This document shows, piece by piece, positions 14,143 through 17,463 of a stretch of DNA of 17,463 nt. A program made the translations under genes and the position numbers. The notes below the pieces were generated by a model. That model made no database searches. It was not told where the DNA came from and was given only the letters and a program-made list of their open reading frames with translations. The stretch is from positions 1 to 17,463 of the forward strand of contig CAKZJM010000245.1 of assembly GCA_936943315.1 (NCBI GenBank), written 5' to 3'. This stretch comes from an uncultured Methylophilus sp. (GTDB lineage Bacteria; Pseudomonadota; Gammaproteobacteria; Burkholderiales; Methylophilaceae). Within the stretch, counting starts at the first letter, position 1. The number at the start of each line of letters is the position of its first letter.

Positions 14143-16701
14143 TCAGGGCTGCATTCTAGCAACCAACCATTGTTCGAATGCAGATTCCGTCAGTGGCCGT
14201 GAATACCAGTATCCCTGAATGTAATCGCAGCCGATGCCGGTAAGCAATGCCAGTTGCGTCTCCGTTTCTACGCCCTCTGCAATGACCTTCAAGCCCAGTT
14301 TGTGCGCCATCATGATAATCGCTTCAACCAGGGGATCATCGGCAGATTCGGCGGCGAGATTGGTGATAAATGTTCTGTCGATTTTAAGATAGTCGACATT
14401 GAGCTGCTTGATGTAGGCCAGTGAAGAATAGCCTGTGCCAAAATCATCAATCGCCACTTCAACACCGGCCTCACGGAAATGCATTAACTGGGCAGAGGTT
14501 TTGTCAGAAGCATCCAACAGCACGCCTTCTGTGATTTCTACGCACAGACAGCGGTGACTGTCTGGCGACGATGCCAGCAAGTTGAACCAGCGGTCAAAAT
14601 AAACCGTGTTTTTAAATTGCACCGGCGAAAGATTCACGCTGATTTGAAAATCGGGATGAAACTGGCGCCGCCACTTTAGCGCCTGCGCTATGCATTGTAT
14701 AAACACCCAGCTGCCAATTTCATGAATGAGGCCTGCATCTTCTGCCAGGGGGATGAATTCGGCAGGACTGACGATGCCCATGGCAGGGTGCCGCCAGCGC
14801 AGCAATGCTTCCGCCTTGGTCACCTTGCCTGACTGCGGCTCGACCACTGGCTGGTAATATATCTCGAACTCGTTGTTCGCCAGCGCATTTCTGAGCTCTC
14901 GCTTTTGCTCCGAACGGCGGAGAGCCACATATTGCATGTCCTGTGTGTAAAAAGAATACTGGTTGCGGCCTAGCTTTTTGGCTTCATACATTGCCTGGTC
15001 GGCATTTTTAATCAGGCTGGAAGCACTGGCGGCATCGTCAGGGTATACCGTGATCCCGATGCTGGCCGAGATATACGTGGCATGGGTATCAATCATGATG
15101 GGCGCTTGCAGCAGCTCCAGTATCGTGGCGGCTACCCGGGTCGCGGCTTCGGCATCCTGCACATCCACCAGTGTGACGGTAAATTCGTCACCCCCCAGGC
15201 GCGAAATACAGTCTGTCACCCTGATGACATGATTGAGCCGACGCGCCACCTCTATCAACAACTGATCACCACCTTGATGGCCGAGGGCATCGTTGACCTC
15301 CTTGAAGCCATCCAGGTCGAGGTATAACAGCACCACTCTAGAGCCCATGCGGTTAGCCCTAAGCACCTCTTGTTGCAACCGCTCCTGAAACAGGCGGCGA
15401 TTGGGTAAATGCGTCAACGAATCGTAATTCGCTTCATACCAGATACTCTCTTCGTGTTTTTTCTTTTCGGTAATGTCAGAAAACAACGCCACCCGCCTGA
15501 ACGGCTGCCCGTTATCATCATTGGTGGTGTTCACGGTCACCCAGTTGATATATTCTTCACCGGTTTTTTTAATGCCGCATATTTCACCGCGCCAGGAGCC
15601 TTTTTCTTCGAGGTCTTTGCGGATGCTGCTATAAAAGTCGCGATCATGTCTAGGTGAGCCAAAAGCCTCAGGATGATGCCCAATCACTTCGTCTGCGCTG
15701 TAGCCGGAGATGTTGGTAAAAGCAGGGTTAGTGGCAATGATCAAGCCGTCAATATCAAGCACCAGCATGGCTTCACTGGTATTCTTGAAAATAGAATCCG
15801 AGAGCCGCAGCTCTTCAGCCGCGCGGTGCCGCTCAATGGCGATCCTGGCCAGGTTGGAAAGATATTCCATTTGCTCAAGATCGCCTTGCGCAGGCGCTTT
15901 AGGCGCAGTGTGATAAATCGCGAAGGTGCCGATCACTTCATTATGGTCGACAATAATTGGCATAGACCAGCACGACGCCAAGCCAAACTGTGCAGCCAGC
16001 GCCTGGTAACCTTCCCACAGGGGATTGGTCTGGATGTTTTCAACAATCACGGGCTTGCCCCTGAATGCGGCCGTCCCGCAAGAACCGACACTGGGCCCCA
16101 CCTTCAGATTTTCGATGGCATCGGTATAGCCCTTGGGCAAGCTTGGGGCAACGTAATTCTTAAGCACATTTGCGGATTTATCCAGCAGTAAAATGGAGCA
16201 TAAGCGTTGCGGATTTTCTTCTTCTACCCCTTTGACAAGGTAGCCCAAAATACTCTTTAAAGGTGCATTGTGCGCCACCAGGTCCAACACATGGTTCTTG
16301 ATCTGTTCGCGCTTTTCGGCACGCTTGCGGTCGACGATGGGCCGGACAATGGCACAGTTATACGCCTGGCCGTTGTACTCAATATAATTTGAGTTGATCT
16401 CCACCGGCAATAAACTGCCATCTTTTTTGCGATGCTGGGTTTCAAATGTTTGAGAACCCAAGGCTTTCAAGCTGGCAAAATGCGCGGCCCATGATTCAGC
16501 GGAATAGCGCTCATCAATATCCAAAATATTCAGCTGATAGACTTCTTGTTTGCTGTACCCGAGAGCCACATAGGCCGCTTCGTTGACATACACGAGATCG
16601 CCCGCAGGATTCAGCCAGGTAATCCAGTCTTGAACCTTATCGAGCGAGAAGCGTGAAAACAACTCAAAATCAGGAAAATCCTCACCTGTAGCCACTGGCA
16701 T
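14143..16701 (-). CDS. PAS-GAF-PAS-GGDEF-EAL protein, probable bifunctional cyclic di-GMP enzyme
   Basis: An 852-residue cytoplasmic signalling protein with no membrane segment. Order: PAS (about 14-125), GAF (about 135-292), second PAS (about 298-412), GGDEF (about 420-585) and EAL (about 595-850). The cyclase keeps GGDEF (503-507) and an inhibitory I-site R494-V-T-D497 exactly five residues before it. The phosphodiesterase keeps E631-A-L, N690, E722, D752-D753, K773, E809/E812 and Q829. Both activities are therefore possible, as is a GGDEF domain acting only as a regulator. The GAF and PAS domains would sense a soluble ligand or redox state; no heme or flavin ligand is obvious. A strong GGAGG site precedes the ATG. 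Four 17-bp tandem repeats lie about 75 bp upstream of the start. Confidence 0.94.
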   Translation of the reverse strand: MPVATGEDFPDFELFSRFSLDKVQDWITWLNPAGDLVYVNEAAYVALGYSKQEVYQLNILDIDERYSAESWAAHFASLKALGSQTFETQHRKKDGSLLPVEINSNYIEYNGQAYNCAIVRPIVDRKRAEKREQIKNHVLDLVAHNAPLKSILGYLVKGVEEENPQRLCSILLLDKSANVLKNYVAPSLPKGYTDAIENLKVGPSVGSCGTAAFRGKPVIVENIQTNPLWEGYQALAAQFGLASCWSMPIIVDHNEVIGTFAIYHTAPKAPAQGDLEQMEYLSNLARIAIERHRAAEELRLSDSIFKNTSEAMLVLDIDGLIIATNPAFTNISGYSADEVIGHHPEAFGSPRHDRDFYSSIRKDLEEKGSWRGEICGIKKTGEEYINWVTVNTTNDDNGQPFRRVALFSDITEKKKHEESIWYEANYDSLTHLPNRRLFQERLQQEVLRANRMGSRVVLLYLDLDGFKEVNDALGHQGGDQLLIEVARRLNHVIRVTDCISRLGGDEFTVTLVDVQDAEAATRVAATILELLQAPIMIDTHATYISASIGITVYPDDAASASSLIKNADQAMYEAKKLGRNQYSFYTQDMQYVALRRSEQKRELRNALANNEFEIYYQPVVEPQSGKVTKAEALLRWRHPAMGIVSPAEFIPLAEDAGLIHEIGSWVFIQCIAQALKWRRQFHPDFQISVNLSPVQFKNTVYFDRWFNLLASSPDSHRCLCVEITEGVLLDASDKTSAQLMHFREAGVEVAIDDFGTGYSSLAYIKQLNVDYLKIDRTFITNLAAESADDPLVEAIIMMAHKLGLKVIAEGVETETQLALLTGIGCDYIQGYWYSRPLTESAFEQWLVARMQP

Positions 16702-17011
16702 ATCAATTCCTCCAAAAAGAATATCGACTGCTTGAATGTGTCTGCGTCCGCTTTAAAAACCTACATTGAATAGACCTCTTTTACAGCACTTCGTCTTTTA
16801 CGGCGGTTAGTCTTTTACAGCCATTGGTCTTTTACATCCATTAGATAGATAACGGCAACATTGGCCACCTGTGTAGTGAACAATAACCTAATTGCCTGCG
16901 CATGTGAATTCCGACGCCGCTATCAGTCATGAACGGATGACCGCCATTCCTTTCCAGCGTTATGGTGAAGGCTGCAATGCCATTCTTTTTATTGTTTGAG
17001 GAGAATACATC
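16702..17011. other. 310-bp divergent intergenic region
   Basis: Separates the starts of the GGDEF-EAL gene (minus) and the short-chain dehydrogenase (plus). It holds the ribosome sites of both genes and the 17-bp tandem repeats at 16776-16843. I see no consensus promoter or convincing gene in the rest. Confidence 0.6.
16776..16843. repeat. four tandem 17-bp repeats
   Basis: Four exactly adjacent 17-bp units at 16776, 16793, 16810 and 16827. Each contains TCTTTTAC, and the consensus is close to GTCTTTTACAGCCATTA. The first nine bases are nearly invariant while the last eight vary. On the minus strand each reads as ...TGTAAAAGAC. The array lies 75 bp from the GGDEF-EAL start and about 170 bp from the dehydrogenase start. 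Unit length and arrangement suit either a multi-site operator or a slippage-prone repeat. Confidence 0.85.
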
Positions 17012-17463
17012 ATGAGCAAAATTATCATGCCGATCAGCGAGCAAGTGATGGTGATCACCGGCGCCTCGAGTGGCATAGGCCTGGCGACCGCTTATGCAGC
17101 AGCAGAGCAAGGCGCAAAACTGGTGCTGGTGGCCCGCAGCGAAGACGTTCTGGCGAAGGTGGTAGAGATCATCAATCAACATGGCGGCGAGGCCATTTAC
17201 GTGGTGGCCGATGTGAGTCAGCAAGACGACATGGAAAGAGTGGCGCAGATAGCCATTGAGCGGTTTGGTAGTATAGACACCTGGGTTAATAATGCAGGCG
17301 TCTCCATCTATGGCCGTCTTGATGAAGTAAGCGACGAAGACCACCGCCGCCTGTTTGATATCAACTTTTGGGGCGTGGTGTACGGCTCACTGGCGGCCTT
17401 GCCACATTTGATCGACAGCGAAGGCACCCTGATTAACCTGGGCAGTGAAGTGTCTGAAGCGGT
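17012..17463 (+). CDS. short-chain dehydrogenase/reductase, N-terminal part (cut by window end)
   Basis: The first 150 codons of a classical-type SDR. The cofactor motif TGASSGIG follows the first strand (VMVITGASSGIGLATAYAAA), then the VARSEDVLAKV segment, an adenine-site VADVSQQDD, and NNAG (WVNNAGVSIYGRL). The frame reaches the catalytic serine region (LINLGSEVSEA) and leaves the window before the YxxxK. The arginine after the second strand (VLVARSED) suggests NADP(H). A GAGGAG ribosome site lies nine bases before the ATG at 17012. It is divergent from the GGDEF-EAL gene. Substrate and full length cannot be judged here. Confidence 0.9.
   Translation, partial: MSKIIMPISEQVMVITGASSGIGLATAYAAAEQGAKLVLVARSEDVLAKVVEIINQHGGEAIYVVADVSQQDDMERVAQIAIERFGSIDTWVNNAGVSIYGRLDEVSDEDHRRLFDINFWGVVYGSLAALPHLIDSEGTLINLGSEVSEA

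Noticed and set aside
15673..16191. 172-codon plus-strand open frame
   Set aside because: Lies wholly antisense to the well-supported GAF region of the GGDEF-EAL protein and resembles no family.
16776..16843. CRISPR-like array
   Set aside because: Units are 17 bp and directly adjacent with no spacers, and there are no cas genes nearby.
16937..16999. 20-residue open frame ending at the ribosome site of the dehydrogenase (possible leader peptide)
   Set aside because: No good ribosome site and no run of regulatory codons; chance is a sufficient explanation.
16841..17344. 167-codon minus-strand open frame
   Set aside because: Antisense to the short-chain dehydrogenase and its leader; composition is not protein-like.

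Overview
The window is about 17.5 kb of a Gram-negative bacterial chromosome with moderate GC content and dense, ordinary coding on both strands. Protein similarity (NtrC-type regulator, HPII-type catalase, DUF2789, bestrophin-like channel, PAS/GAF/GGDEF/EAL protein) and codon use suggest a proteobacterium, most likely a betaproteobacterium; a methylotroph of the Methylophilaceae is my guess and is not proven here. I see no rRNA, tRNA, transposase, phage gene or CRISPR array.

Layout, left to right. (1) 1-4438 is all on the minus strand. Read in the direction of transcription it holds a sensor histidine kinase, an overlapping sigma-54-dependent response regulator, then an exported 278-residue protein with a duplicated domain, a DUF486-type small membrane protein and the start of an MFS transporter that runs off the window. 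Between the regulator and the exported protein lie a near-consensus -24/-12 promoter and, 50 bp upstream of it, two copies of a TGTC-N9-GACA palindrome. This looks like a complete circuit: kinase, activator, enhancer, promoter, target. It is the most interesting item in the window. (2) 4589-7173 holds a long heme-oxygenase-like diiron oxidase (minus), divergent from an NPPY-type methyltransferase that starts at TTG. (3) 7187-9092 holds a YgjP-type zinc metallopeptidase (minus), a possible 59-residue protein (plus) and a DUF72 protein (minus). (4) 9280-11674 is a large-subunit catalase (KatE type) whose reading frame breaks just after the catalytic core, separating the C-terminal DJ-1/PfpI-like domain. 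Two back-to-back hairpins follow, one for each converging gene. (5) 11788-14068 holds an NmrA-type NAD(P)-binding protein (minus), then a bestrophin-family channel and a DUF2789 protein (plus, probable operon). (6) 14143-16701 is an 852-residue PAS-GAF-PAS-GGDEF-EAL protein (minus) in which both c-di-GMP domains keep their key residues. Its upstream region, shared with a divergent short-chain dehydrogenase cut by the window end, carries four tandem 17-bp repeats.

Apart from the two-component circuit, the genes form small independent units. Several fit stress or redox physiology (catalase, diiron oxidase, NAD(P) oxidoreductases) and membrane or signalling functions, but nothing in the sequence ties them into one pathway.
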